Assembly: GCF_004331645.1 (NCBI RefSeq)
Contig: NZ_SJSK01000001.1
Coordinates: 1,240,001 to 1,304,000, forward strand
Reading direction: 5' to 3'
Length of the DNA stretch: 64,000 bases
From: Pedobacter frigiditerrae
GTDB lineage: Bacteria > Bacteroidota > Bacteroidia > Sphingobacteriales > Sphingobacteriaceae
The notes beneath the pieces were generated by a model. That model had not been told where the DNA came from, did no database searches, and was given only the letters and a program-made list of their open reading frames with translations. Position numbers and translations under genes: made by a program. The stretch's first letter is position 1; every line of letters begins with the position of its first letter. This document shows, one piece after another, positions 48,077 through 57,263 of the stretch.

Positions 48077-48775
48077 TTATTCGGCAAAAGCAATAGCTGC
48101 TATACTTAGTTTTTTTATTCCAGCACTTAATAAAGCATTACCACAAGCTTCTAATGTTGCACCAGTTGTAATTACATCATCTACTAATAAAACGTGCAAA
48201 TTTTCTAATTGTTCTTCTTGGCTGATTTTAAAAATAGACTGCATATTTTCATATCGAGTATATCTCGCTTTTTTGGTTTGACTTTCGGTGGATTTATCTC
48301 GGAGTAAATGTGTTGTGCTTACGGGAATGCCTAAAACTTCGGCAATGCCAATGGCTATAAACTCACTTTGGTTGTAGCCTCTTAGTCTTTCTTTTTTTTG
48401 GTGTAATGGTACAGGAATAATTAAATCTACACCTTGGTAATGAAGCGCTAATTTTAACTTATCACCTAATAAATTCCCTAGCTTAACTCCAACATCAGTT
48501 TGGCTTTTATATTTTAAACTGTGCATTAGATTTTGAACCTTCGTTCCTTTTCTAAAATACAACATTGCCATTGCTGCATTAATAGGTAACCTACCCCATA
48601 ATTGTTTAGCAACTCGATTATCTGTGTGTAAATGATAATCTGTATATGGTAAATCATAAAGACATTTGGTGCATATTTCCTTTTCGCCATAATATAAATG
48701 TCCGCCACAAGCGTTGCAAAGCTCAGGAAAAAGCAATTCAATCATATCTGTGGCTAAACGTTTTATGGCTATCAT
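48077..48775 (-). CDS. comF: ComF family phosphoribosyltransferase-like protein
   Basis: A 232-aa protein. A zinc-ribbon pair lies at Cys20/Cys23 and Cys35/Cys38. A PVPLHQKKERLRGYNQSE block (121-138) and the PRPP-binding loop LLVDDVITTGAT (196-207) follow. This is the ComF/GntX family, which in other bacteria is linked to DNA uptake for transformation. The enzymatic activity is not settled. Its stop is 3 nt before the ATG of the lipoprotein gene, so both are probably one transcript. Confidence 0.93.
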   Translation of the reverse strand: MIAIKRLATDMIELLFPELCNACGGHLYYGEKEICTKCLYDLPYTDYHLHTDNRVAKQLWGRLPINAAMAMLYFRKGTKVQNLMHSLKYKSQTDVGVKLGNLLGDKLKLALHYQGVDLIIPVPLHQKKERLRGYNQSEFIAIGIAEVLGIPVSTTHLLRDKSTESQTKKARYTRYENMQSIFKISQEEQLENLHVLLVDDVITTGATLEACGNALLSAGIKKLSIAAIAFAE

Positions 48776-48789
48776 AATTCAATTTAGTA

Positions 48790-48845
48790 AATTTCTCAAG
48801 AAGATGAGAAATTAATGTAAGATGCCTGCCTGTCGGACAGGCAGG
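48790..48845. repeat. two adjacent hairpins between rlmN and comF
   Basis: First arms aatttctca (48790-48798) and tgagaaatt (48805-48813) with a 6-nt loop. Second arms cctgcctgtc (48825-48834) and gacaggcagg (48836-48845) around one base. The second belongs to the same family as 26648-26668. Either may help end rlmN transcription, but there is no clear T-run. Confidence 0.65.
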
Positions 48846-48925
48846 GAAAATGGGAAAGGGAAGGTCTTCGACACTTCAACAAGCTCAGTGCATGCGAAGC
48901 TCAGACTAACGAGTATCTTAGAAAA

Positions 48926-49981
48926 CTAATTTTCAGCGGTTTCTTTTACGGCCAATTGTCCGCATGCGGCATCAATGTCTTTGCCTCGGCTGCGCCTAAT
49001 GTTAGTGTTTACTCCGTTTTTACGTAGATAGTCTGCAAAAGCATCAATTTTATCGCCTTCTGCATTAATAAAGTCTGCAAATTGAATAGGGTTATATTCG
49101 ATTAAATTTACCTTACAGGGAACGTGTTTACAGAACTTAACCAATTCCATTGCATCTTGAATTTCATCATTGAAATTATTAAAAACAATGTATTCGTAAG
49201 TAACTGGATTTTTGGTTTTCTGGAAATAGTATTTTAAGGCTTCAGCTAATGCTTTTAAGGAATTATGCTCAGTAATTGGCATGATTTCGTGGCGCTTAAT
49301 GTCATTAGCCGCATGTAAAGAAAGTGCCAAATTAAATTTAGCACCATCATCGCCTAGTTTTTTAATCATTTTTGCAATACCAGCTGTAGAAACAGTAATG
49401 CGTTTATACGACATGTTTAAACCGTCTGGTGCAGTAATTCTTTCGATAGATTTAAGCACGTTAGCATAGTTCAACAATGGCTCGCCCATTCCCATGTAAA
49501 CTATGTTTGTTAAAGGAATGTTATAGTTTTTCTTGGCTTGTTGGTCAATTAAAACTACTTGGTCGTAAATTTCATCAGCATTGAGGTTACGTTTGCGATC
49601 CATATAACCAGTTGCACAAAACTTGCAGGTTAAACTGCAGCCGACTTGCGAACTTACACAAGCCGTCATTCTTTCCTCTGTAGGAATTAAAACACCTTCA
49701 ACAATATTTCCGTCATATAAACGGAAAGCATTTTTAATGGTATGGTCGTTGCTAAATTGAGCACTATTTATTTCAACAACATTGATGCTATAGTTGTCGT
49801 CTAGTTTTTTGCGCAAGTCTTTAGATAGGTTGCTCATCTCCTCAAAACTACGAGCAGATTTTTCCCAAAGCCATTGATATACCTGTTTTGCACGATAAGC
49901 TGGCTCTTTCATCTCTGTGAAATGTTGTTGCAAGCTTGGCAAATCCAAGGAACGAATATCTATTTTTTTAGTGCTAACCAT
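48926..49981 (-). CDS. rlmN: dual-specificity 23S rRNA/tRNA adenine-C2 methyltransferase
   Basis: A radical-SAM enzyme that methylates A2503 of 23S rRNA and A37 of some tRNAs. The CxxxCxxC cluster is GCSLTCKFCATGY (Cys115, 119, 122 from the chosen start). GMGEPLLNYANV follows, then the SAM/acceptor motifs NLALSLHAAND and KVNLIEYNP, and a C-terminal RRSRGKDIDAACGQL bearing the methyl-carrier Cys. I choose ATG at 49981 (MVSTKKIDIRSL, 351 aa); a TTG 9 nt upstream is possible. Confidence 0.96.
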   Translation of the reverse strand: MVSTKKIDIRSLDLPSLQQHFTEMKEPAYRAKQVYQWLWEKSARSFEEMSNLSKDLRKKLDDNYSINVVEINSAQFSNDHTIKNAFRLYDGNIVEGVLIPTEERMTACVSSQVGCSLTCKFCATGYMDRKRNLNADEIYDQVVLIDQQAKKNYNIPLTNIVYMGMGEPLLNYANVLKSIERITAPDGLNMSYKRITVSTAGIAKMIKKLGDDGAKFNLALSLHAANDIKRHEIMPITEHNSLKALAEALKYYFQKTKNPVTYEYIVFNNFNDEIQDAMELVKFCKHVPCKVNLIEYNPIQFADFINAEGDKIDAFADYLRKNGVNTNIRRSRGKDIDAACGQLAVKETAEN

Positions 49982-50062
49982 AAGATGCAAAGCTAATTAA
50001 AAAGGTTGAGGGTATAAAGGTTGAAGGTATAAGATGAAACTATCTTGATACTCGATACTTAT

Positions 50063-51040
50063 TTACTTCCTTTTTGGACTACGAGTTTTTGCACCTGGAA
50101 CACCTGATTTGCCGTTAGATGGTCGAGTAGATCTTTTACTCGGGCCAGATTTAAACCAATCTGAACTTGGTGAACCTCCTTTTGAAGCAGCACCTGCCGT
50201 TTTATGGTCGCCTTTTGTTTTGCTGCTACGAGTTTTATCTTTTGCAAAACGTTGTGCAGGTTTTTCTTCTTTTTCTGGAGCTGATTTTTTGGTTACTCTT
50301 TTTGGCGTAACTGGCTTTTCAGAACTTGATTTAGCAACCAATTTAAAAATATCAGCTTGCTCTTCCTCGGTTAATTCTCTCCAATCGCCAGTTGGCAAAC
50401 CTTTAAGGGTAATATTCATTATTCTGGTTCTCTCCAGCTTGGTAACTTCAAAGCCAAAATGCTCGCACATCCTTCTAATTTGACGGTTTAAGCCCTGAAT
50501 TAATGTAATCTTAAAAATAAAAGGACTTTCTTGGGTCACTTTGCATTTTTTAGTCATTACACCCAAGACAGGAACACCTTTACTCATTCCTTCAATAAAT
50601 TGAGGTGTTAAAGGTTTGTTTACCGTAACGATATATTCTTTTTCATGGTTATTACCAGCCCTTAAAATCTTGTTAACTAAATCACCATTATTAGTTAGAA
50701 ATATTAAGCCTGATGAATCTTTATCTAATCTACCGATTGGGAAAACACGTTCACTGTGATTTACATGGTCTACAATGTTACCTTTTACATTGGCTTCTGT
50801 TGTACTGGTAATGCCAACTGGTTTGTTGTAAGCTAAAAGAATAGAATTTTCAGCTTTTTGAGGTTCGATGTTGTTACCGTTAACACTTACTAAATCGCCA
50901 AAAAAGACTTTATCGCCAATTTTAGCCTTACGACCATTGATGAACACCTGACCTTGCTCAATATATCTATCAGCGGCTCTTCTTGAGCATAAGCCACTTT
51001 CGCTAATGTATTTGTTTAATCGTGTTGTAACGTCGGCCAT
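50063..51040 (-). CDS. rluF: 23S rRNA pseudouridine synthase, RluF type, with basic tail
   Basis: A 325-aa protein. An S4 RNA-binding domain (~4-60: [21 protein letters not shown]) is followed by the RsuA/RluB/E/F catalytic domain with [18 protein letters not shown], where Asp106 is the nucleophile. EKEYIVTVN and [17 protein letters not shown] complete it. The pattern is nearest RluF (U2604 of 23S rRNA). The last ~85 residues are a low-complexity Lys/Ser/Arg/Pro extension, common in Bacteroidota versions and likely disordered RNA-binding. Confidence 0.92.
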   Translation of the reverse strand: MADVTTRLNKYISESGLCSRRAADRYIEQGQVFINGRKAKIGDKVFFGDLVSVNGNNIEPQKAENSILLAYNKPVGITSTTEANVKGNIVDHVNHSERVFPIGRLDKDSSGLIFLTNNGDLVNKILRAGNNHEKEYIVTVNKPLTPQFIEGMSKGVPVLGVMTKKCKVTQESPFIFKITLIQGLNRQIRRMCEHFGFEVTKLERTRIMNITLKGLPTGDWRELTEEEQADIFKLVAKSSSEKPVTPKRVTKKSAPEKEEKPAQRFAKDKTRSSKTKGDHKTAGAASKGGSPSSDWFKSGPSKRSTRPSNGKSGVPGAKTRSPKRK

Positions 51041-51193
51041 TGGGTAGAATTAGTAAATAATTCACAAAGTTAACATTTTAACACATCTATACATTAAAAG
51101 CAAGTAGAAACATAGGCCCATCATGATAAACTTGATGTGCTGATGGGAAAAAGGTTGAAATACGGTGGTCATCGGCAAATTATAAATATTAAA

Positions 51194-51253
51194 CACATAG
51201 GAACATAGGCAACATAGCTAAGAAGGATTTTATCTCGACTATGTGCCTATGTG
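51194..51253. repeat. 15-bp inverted repeat of a dispersed motif
   Basis: Left arm cacataggaacatag (51194-51208), right arm ctatgtgcctatgtg (51239-51253), 14 of 15 pair. The right arm word gtgcctatgtgg also occurs at 15212-15223, so this is a dispersed intergenic element between rluF and the DinB gene. Confidence 0.7.
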
Positions 51254-51262
51254 GTCTTAATT

Positions 51263-51760
51263 TTAAAAATTCTGGTTGTCTGCAGTTGGGCCGTAACTTG
51301 CAGGAACAGGGATGTCTAACAAACGGAAGTAAACACCAAGTTGCGCCCTGTGATGCGTAGTTTGGCTAAATGAAACCCTTACCATTTCATAAACAGACAT
51401 ATCTGCATGAATGGTTTCGCCAGTCCTTAAAAGCCATCTTTTACTAAAATCTTCTTCTTTTGCATCATTTAAACTTGTTTTGGCCTCTTCTAAACTTTTT
51501 TCTAGAATGGATAACAGGTCGTTGTTGCTTTCTACTTGAACGGGCTCATAAGGAGCGGTAGCAAAATCTAATTCTTCTGTAGTTAAGGCCAACTTAATCC
51601 AAGCTGGTAGTTCGGCAATATGCGAAGCCAGTGCTTTCATCTTCATGCTTTTTTCATGAGGAGCCCAATCACCTTTTTCTAATGGAACAAGTGCTAAAAA
51701 TTTATGAGTTGTTTGCGCTTCGCTTTCTAATTCTGTTAATAATAGTTTAATGATGTTCAT
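51263..51760 (-). CDS. DinB family protein
   Basis: A 165-aa four-helix-bundle protein of the DinB/YfiT-like superfamily. The helix-start KMKALASHIAELPAWIKLA carries one metal His. THHRAQLGVYFRLLDIPVPASYGPTAD is the classic C-terminal signature with the other histidines. Members are metal-dependent, often thiol-linked enzymes or stress proteins; the exact activity is unknown here. It is alone on its strand, between repeat-bearing gaps. Confidence 0.92.
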   Translation of the reverse strand: MNIIKLLLTELESEAQTTHKFLALVPLEKGDWAPHEKSMKMKALASHIAELPAWIKLALTTEELDFATAPYEPVQVESNNDLLSILEKSLEEAKTSLNDAKEEDFSKRWLLRTGETIHADMSVYEMVRVSFSQTTHHRAQLGVYFRLLDIPVPASYGPTADNQNF

Positions 51761-52074
51761 GATTTCTAAGTTTTATAATACAAAGAAAAGATGGGTGACT
51801 GACAACCCTATGGCAGGGCAAAAAAAAATAAAATAAATTATTTTTTCATCTAATTTTTAGCCACAGATTTGCAGATTATAAAGGTGTTATAAAGAATATC
51901 TATGGATGGTTAATTAAGAGGGAAACGGAAGTTTCAAAAGAACCAGTGGCTTTAAAATATAAACCCTGCCTACCACAGGCAGGGTTATTGTAACGGCACG
52001 AGTTCCGATTTTTCATCGGGACGAAGTAAAGTGGAAAGAAGGGCTAATTAGCCAAATGCACTGACATTGTTTTT
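51761..52074. other. non-coding gap with hairpin repeat
   Basis: 314 bp without a gene. It contains the inverted repeat at 51962-51986 (arms aaccctgcct and aggcagggtt, 5-nt loop) and, at ~52007-52020, a short tccgat/atcggg hairpin. On the minus strand the first hairpin lies ~90 nt past the WYL regulator's stop and could end its transcript. Confidence 0.6.
51962..51986 (-). terminator. terminator-like hairpin downstream of the WYL regulator
   Basis: Perfect 10-bp GC-containing arms around acc-ac. The minus-strand flank after the stem is T/A-rich (tttatatttt). The arm core cctgcct links it to the palindromes at 26648 and 48825, so it may be a repeat element used as a terminator. Confidence 0.5.
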
Positions 52075-52764
52075 CTAATAATTAACTGGCAGTAATTTCA
52101 TATAATCATTCAATGCCATATGTTCGCTTTTGACGAATGGGATCTCGGTGCATTTAACGTTGATGATATTGTTAACTTTAAAATCTCGATACTCGTTTCT
52201 TAAATGGCACCATGCAATTAAGTGCCAACTGAAAGCATAAAAAATAAGTCCGATTGGTTCTACTTCTCGTTTACTGATTTCATCTTTATTGTTTTTGTAA
52301 GCTATCTCGATGATACATTTTGCAGAAATCGCATTTTGCAAATCTGAAAGATATTCGAAATCATTTTTTAAGCGTTCTGGCAATTGAAGCATAATGTTTT
52401 CATTTAACTTTTCTAACTTTTCTTTTTGCGAGGTGCGAAGTACAGCTTTTACTTTATTTAGCGCAGTTGTATAATGTTGGGTGATAGATTTATCTGAAAA
52501 ACCTGCTAAAAAACGTTCCATTAATATTAAGGCATTTGCTTCATCGGAATTAAAGGAGACTGGTGGAAGAAAATAGCCTTGAACAATGAAATAACCTTTA
52601 TGAGGCTCGAAACTTAAAGGAATACCTTGCTCGCTAAGTGCTTTTGTATCTCTGTAAACAGTACGAACACTGATGCCAAATTGAGCAGCTATTTTTTCGG
52701 CAGTTACATATTTTCTCGACTGCAAGAGTATTAAAATTCCAAAAAGTCTATCGATGCGATTCAT
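52075..52764 (-). CDS. YafY-type HTH/WYL-domain transcriptional regulator
   Basis: A 229-aa regulator. The N-terminal winged helix (RLFGILILLQSRKYVTAEKIAAQFGISVRTVYRDTKAL, ~5-45) is the HTH_11 type. A WYL domain at ~135-210 shows YAFSWHLIAWCHLRNEYRDFKV. WYL domains bind ligands, often nucleic acid or nucleotide. It is divergent from the hybrid kinase gene (124-nt gap), so it may control itself and that gene, but this is positional inference. Confidence 0.93.
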   Translation of the reverse strand: MNRIDRLFGILILLQSRKYVTAEKIAAQFGISVRTVYRDTKALSEQGIPLSFEPHKGYFIVQGYFLPPVSFNSDEANALILMERFLAGFSDKSITQHYTTALNKVKAVLRTSQKEKLEKLNENIMLQLPERLKNDFEYLSDLQNAISAKCIIEIAYKNNKDEISKREVEPIGLIFYAFSWHLIAWCHLRNEYRDFKVNNIINVKCTEIPFVKSEHMALNDYMKLLPVNY

Positions 52765-52887
52765 TGCCTAAAAATAATGAAAACAACAATTCGTTCAATT
52801 AATAATTAATAACATTCTCTATTTAGGCATTAAGATTGTTGTTAAACATCTGTAGAACAACTTCTATAATAGAATCATCAGCCGCTA

Positions 52888-55350
52888 ATGCCCAATAAGA
52901 AACAAAATTTTTTTATAAACGCCATCAAAGGGAAAGTTGTAATAGGCTTTTTATTTGCTTGTTTTGCTTTGTTGTTGGCTTGGGGAATTAGCAAATTCGT
53001 TTTTGCAGAAATGTTAGACAAAGTTGAAAAACTTTCTACCCCGAATACCAAACTTAGAATAGTAAATGAAATCTCTAACCAAATAGCTGGTTTAGACCAA
53101 TTGCAAAGAGATAAAGGCACAAGTAAAGATTTTAAGGGAAGTTATTTTTTAAAGGAAACCAGAGAGATACGTAAAAGACTAGATTCACTATCATTACTTT
53201 ACGCAAAAGATACAGTTCAGTTAGCGAGAATAAACTCTATCAAACAGTTGTTGATAGGAAGAAATAAGGAATTCTTAAATTATCTGGAAGTAAAAGAAAC
53301 TCTCGTTAGTACAAAATCATTTTCAGATAAGGTTAAAGTGCTTAATGATTTGTTATCACAAAAATCTAGAAAAGTTGATAGTGCCGTTTTCACCACTTCA
53401 ACCTCAACTACTTTATTAGAAGCCCAAGATGCAAAATCTAAAGGTTTTTTGAGCAGGTTGTTTGGGAAAAAGGAAGCGGAAGTTTATAAGATTATTAATG
53501 AAGAATATCAGATAAAACGAGATACGCTTAATGCTGTTGCAGAAGATAGTGTAATGAATAGCATCAAGACATCATTAAAAAACATAGAAGTAGAGCAAAA
53601 GGCAAAAAGCAGTAAATTTTTAAAGCGAGAGGCAGATTTAGCCAGTTCTAGCAATACACTAACTAAACAAATGTTGTCTATTGTTAAAGAGGTTGAAGGT
53701 GAAACTTTGGCACAAATTGAACTGAATGGTAGTGAAGCTAAAAGTGTTGTTAATGATGGAGTGAATCAGATTATGACCATCATCATCATCTTTTTCTTAA
53801 TCATGTTGGTTTTAGTTTATCTTATTTTATCAGACATTACAAAGAGCAACAAGTACAGAAAAGAACTAGAGTTGGCAAAGGATGAGGCGGAGTATCATGG
53901 TAAAGCTAAACAGCGATTTTTAAGTAACATGAGCCATGAAATTAGAACGCCATTACAATCTATTTTGGGTTACGCTGAATTAATTAATCAGCAAGATATG
54001 CCACGCAAAGGCGATATTGATGCAATTTATAAATCATCAGAACACCTGTTACAAATTGTAAACGAGATTTTAGACTACAACAGGATTATTTCGGGAGAAT
54101 TTAAATTTGAAAAGAAGCCATTTGACATTGGGGTGGTATTAAATGAAGTGATTGCAATTATGCAACCATTGGCAGAAAAAAAAGCAATCGAATTGGTGCA
54201 CAATTTTGATATTGGCAGTCGTTTTATGATTTTAGGGGATGCTTTTAGGTTAAAACAAATTTTATTTAACTTATTGGGAAATGCCATTAAATTCACCTTA
54301 GAAGGTAGGGTTACTCTGCAGGTTACCTGTAAGTCAAAAGATGACTTTATATACTATAATTTTATTGTTGAAGATACAGGTATCGGTTTTAAGGAAGAAG
54401 ATTTGGAAAGAATCTTTGCTGAATTTGAACAAATTGAAATACCTCAAAAAGATGAAATTAATCAGAACGGTACTGGTTTAGGATTAGCAATTGTGAAAAC
54501 CCTCGTCGATAGTCAGCATGGGCAAATAAACGTGAAAAGTGAGTTAGCAAAAGGAACAACCTTTAGCGTCCATTTAAGTTATCAAAAAGCAAATATTACA
54601 GAAGAAAATGTAGCAACAAAAAAACCTTCAAGCCATACTGCAGAAATGGTTTGGATAATTGATGACGACCAACTTATTTTAGACTTATGCGGATATATTT
54701 TAGAACGCTATCAGATACCTCATCGTTTATTTAATAATGTGCATAATGTTTTAAATGCAACAGCAGAAAATAACCTTAGCCATATTTTAGTAGACATGAG
54801 ATTGCCAGAAATGTCTGGAGTAGCACTTACTAAAATTTTAAAGGAAAAGCTTAATACTAACATTAAGTTTTATGCAATGACTGCGCAAGTTTTGCCAGAT
54901 GAACAAGCAGAAATTTTAAAAGAAGGCTTTGAAAAAATCATCATCAAGCCATTTAAGGAATATGATTTAATGGCTGTTTTTGGGATAGAACAATTTGAAC
55001 CCAAACTAAATTTTGATTTCACTTCATTGGAAAAAATGACAATGGGCGATGAGCAGTTGATGGAGCGTATTTTGAATAGATTTATAGCAGATTGCTCAGC
55101 AGATATCTCAGAAGTCGAATTAAATATTGAAGAACAAGATATTGCAAAAACTCGTTTAATTATTCATCGCTTAGCGGGAAGAATCTCACAAATTGGTTTT
55201 AAGGAATTGGGTAATTCATTTAGGGTTTTAGAACAAGAGATTGCTGGTAAACGAAAAATTGACCAAAAAATTAAAGAAGAAACTGGGGTGTTATTTTCAA
55301 AACTTGAAGAATTTATCAGTTTCTTAAGTGGAACTTATTCGATACCGTAA
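52888..55350 (+). CDS. membrane hybrid histidine kinase with receiver and HPt domains
   Basis: An 820-aa phosphorelay protein. It has TM1 ~16-36 and an extracytoplasmic, largely helical/coiled-coil sensor (~37-292) with no recognised fold. TM2 is ~296-318. HisKA carries SNMSHEIRTPLQSILGYAEL (His350), the HATPase domain follows (VEDTGIGF, GTGLGLAIVKTL), then a receiver with Asp636 (VDMRLPEMSG). The C-terminal HPt domain has His760 in IIHRLAGRISQIG. Having all relay steps but no output domain, it should pass phosphate to a separate regulator. The convergent sigma-54 regulator, overlapping by 16 nt, is the obvious candidate. Confidence 0.95.
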   Translation: MPNKKQNFFINAIKGKVVIGFLFACFALLLAWGISKFVFAEMLDKVEKLSTPNTKLRIVNEISNQIAGLDQLQRDKGTSKDFKGSYFLKETREIRKRLDSLSLLYAKDTVQLARINSIKQLLIGRNKEFLNYLEVKETLVSTKSFSDKVKVLNDLLSQKSRKVDSAVFTTSTSTTLLEAQDAKSKGFLSRLFGKKEAEVYKIINEEYQIKRDTLNAVAEDSVMNSIKTSLKNIEVEQKAKSSKFLKREADLASSSNTLTKQMLSIVKEVEGETLAQIELNGSEAKSVVNDGVNQIMTIIIIFFLIMLVLVYLILSDITKSNKYRKELELAKDEAEYHGKAKQRFLSNMSHEIRTPLQSILGYAELINQQDMPRKGDIDAIYKSSEHLLQIVNEILDYNRIISGEFKFEKKPFDIGVVLNEVIAIMQPLAEKKAIELVHNFDIGSRFMILGDAFRLKQILFNLLGNAIKFTLEGRVTLQVTCKSKDDFIYYNFIVEDTGIGFKEEDLERIFAEFEQIEIPQKDEINQNGTGLGLAIVKTLVDSQHGQINVKSELAKGTTFSVHLSYQKANITEENVATKKPSSHTAEMVWIIDDDQLILDLCGYILERYQIPHRLFNNVHNVLNATAENNLSHILVDMRLPEMSGVALTKILKEKLNTNIKFYAMTAQVLPDEQAEILKEGFEKIIIKPFKEYDLMAVFGIEQFEPKLNFDFTSLEKMTMGDEQLMERILNRFIADCSADISEVELNIEEQDIAKTRLIIHRLAGRISQIGFKELGNSFRVLEQEIAGKRKIDQKIKEETGVLFSKLEEFISFLSGTYSIP

Positions 55351-56651
55351 CGTTCCATTTTGCTATATAGGGTTTTTCGGTCTATATTTAAAAGCTTTGC
55401 CGCTTTAGATTTGTTACCTCTAACTTTTAATAGGGTATCGGCAATTAATGCCTTTTCATTCACCTCATTTATCGCTTTTAAATCAGATTGATTCGATTTT
55501 GGCAAGGCGTTGATTGCGATCATCATTTCTTCAGGTAAAGCATCTATGGTGGCAATTGAATTAGGGCTTAACAGCACCATTCTCTTAATTACGTTTTTTA
55601 GTTCTCGTAAATTTCCTGGCCAGTCGTATTTTATCAATAAGTCTTTTGCGGCTGCATCAATTTCTTGAACATTTCTGCCCAACTCGGTATTAGATAATTG
55701 CACAAAATGATTAATAAAAAGTTCTAAATCCTTTCCTCGTTCGCGTAAAGGAGGCAATTGAATTTTAAACTCGTTTAATCTGTGGTATAAATCTTCTCTA
55801 AAATCGCCATTTTTAATGCTGTTAGTTAAATCATCATTTGTAGCTGTGACAATTCTTACGTCAACCTTAGTTTGTTTGTTGCTACCAATAGGCTGTATAA
55901 TGCGTTCCTGCAAAGCCCTCAATAATTTAACCTGAACTTCATAGCTTAAATTCCCAATTTCATCTAAGAATAACGTTCCGCCGTTGGCAACTTCGAACTG
56001 ACCTTTTTTGTCGTTTACAGCCCCAGTAAAAGAACCCTTGATATGTCCAAAAAGCTCACTTGCAGCCAATTCTTTAGACAATGCGCCACAATCAATTGCT
56101 ATAAATGGTTTTTTTGCTCTTTTACTTTGTAGGTGTAATGTTTTAGCAGCAAACTCCTTTCCAGTCCCGCTCTCACCTTGTATTAAAACTGACATATCTG
56201 TGCTGGCAACAAGGTTGATGTGTTCGTAAAGTTTATCTGCAACTGCACTTTTCCCTTTAATAAAATCAGCATTAGATAAATCTGTATCTTCTTTTTTATG
56301 TAGCGAATTATTAATCACCATTAATAATTCATCAGGATTAATTGGCTTGGTAATATAATCGATAGCGCCCAGCTGTATAGATTTAACAGCGGTTCTTACG
56401 TCATTAAAACTGGTCATTATAATAACAGGCGATTTCTGACCTTTCTGCCTTACGTGGTTTAAGGCATCAATGCCGGTTCCATCTGGCAGCCTATAATCAA
56501 ACAGCAATAGATCAAATTCTTGCTGTTCCACAATTTTATAAGCCTGGTGTAAGCTGGTTGCCAACGTAACTGTAAAACCATTTTTTAATAAAAAGCCTTC
56601 AATTATCTGAGCAAAAGTAGCGTCGTCTTCAATTATTAGTACGTTGACCAT
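55335..56651 (-). CDS. sigma-54-dependent NtrC-family response regulator
   Basis: A 438-aa regulator. The receiver (1-~115) has Asp9-Asp10, phosphoacceptor Asp52 (FDYRLPDG) and Lys102 (TKP). The AAA+ domain has Walker A GESGTGKE (159-166), the sigma-54 contact loop GSFTGA (206-211, GAFTGA class) and Walker B GGTLFLDEIG (224-233). The C-terminal Fis-type HTH is NKSKAAKLLNIDRKTLYSKMERYG. Its 3' end overlaps the hybrid kinase gene tail to tail. It should activate sigma-54 promoters when phosphorylated; no target site was found in the window. Confidence 0.96.
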   Translation of the reverse strand: MVNVLIIEDDATFAQIIEGFLLKNGFTVTLATSLHQAYKIVEQQEFDLLLFDYRLPDGTGIDALNHVRQKGQKSPVIIMTSFNDVRTAVKSIQLGAIDYITKPINPDELLMVINNSLHKKEDTDLSNADFIKGKSAVADKLYEHINLVASTDMSVLIQGESGTGKEFAAKTLHLQSKRAKKPFIAIDCGALSKELAASELFGHIKGSFTGAVNDKKGQFEVANGGTLFLDEIGNLSYEVQVKLLRALQERIIQPIGSNKQTKVDVRIVTATNDDLTNSIKNGDFREDLYHRLNEFKIQLPPLRERGKDLELFINHFVQLSNTELGRNVQEIDAAAKDLLIKYDWPGNLRELKNVIKRMVLLSPNSIATIDALPEEMMIAINALPKSNQSDLKAINEVNEKALIADTLLKVRGNKSKAAKLLNIDRKTLYSKMERYGIE

Positions 56652-56665
56652 ATAACAAAAATAGC

Positions 56666-56692
56666 AAAAGCCAGATAAATTATCCGGCTTTT
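56666..56692 (-). terminator. intrinsic terminator after the small secreted protein gene
   Basis: Arms aaaagccagata (56666-56677) and tatccggctttt (56681-56692), one wobble on the minus strand, 3-nt loop. It is followed on the minus strand by T-rich sequence and lies 27 nt past the 56719 stop. It separates this gene from the sigma-54 regulator start at 56651. Confidence 0.75.
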
Positions 56693-56718
56693 ACTATTAA
56701 CAATATTAATTTTTGGGG

Positions 56719-57027
56719 TTATTCTACTGGTTTACCTTCTTTATCAAACTTAAGGGAACCAACTTGTTCTTCTTTTTTTACATCAACTTGAAAGTATTCT
56801 TTAGCACCATCTTTAACTGTAAACGCTGCAGTTGGTGTCCATTTATTATAAGGTTCTGTTGCTAAAACAGTTTTAATTGCAGTTGGTAATTCTTCTAATT
56901 TAATAGGAGTTTTAATAACACTGTCTTGAACTGAAACAGTTTCGATTTTTGTCTTTAAGTCACTTGCTTGAACTGTAGCAAATCCAGCGAATGCTAAAAA
57001 TGCTGCTGATAAAATTAATTTTTTCAT
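56719..57027 (-). CDS. small secreted protein of unknown function (PepSY/BLIP-like size)
   Basis: A 102-aa protein with a clear signal peptide (MKKLILSAAFLAFAGFATVQA). The mature ~80 residues include ELPTAIKTVLATEPYNKWTPTAAF and KEYFQVDVKKEEQVGSLKFDKEGKPVE. This is a helix followed by beta-strands with a closing D-x-x-G-K-P-V, reminiscent of periplasmic PepSY/beta-lactamase-inhibitor-like domains. Family membership is a guess from pattern only. It is monocistronic, flanked by a terminator and a 236-nt gap. Confidence 0.85.
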   Translation of the reverse strand: MKKLILSAAFLAFAGFATVQASDLKTKIETVSVQDSVIKTPIKLEELPTAIKTVLATEPYNKWTPTAAFTVKDGAKEYFQVDVKKEEQVGSLKFDKEGKPVE

Positions 57028-57263
57028 AATTATATTTTTAAAATTTATTTGTGAAATATTAATTGCTAGGGCTACAAAACAATACCAGTTTTGGCACGAT
57101 AAATTAATTTGCTAATAATCAGCTGTTTAAAAAAATCATCCTAATTTGAAAGTGTTGCATTTCTCCACAATGTGATGACTTTCTCTGCATTAAACACTGA
57201 CAACAGAAATTTCAATTCAATAAAGTTTTCAAGTTTTGCAGTTATTAAGCTTAATTTGTACTA

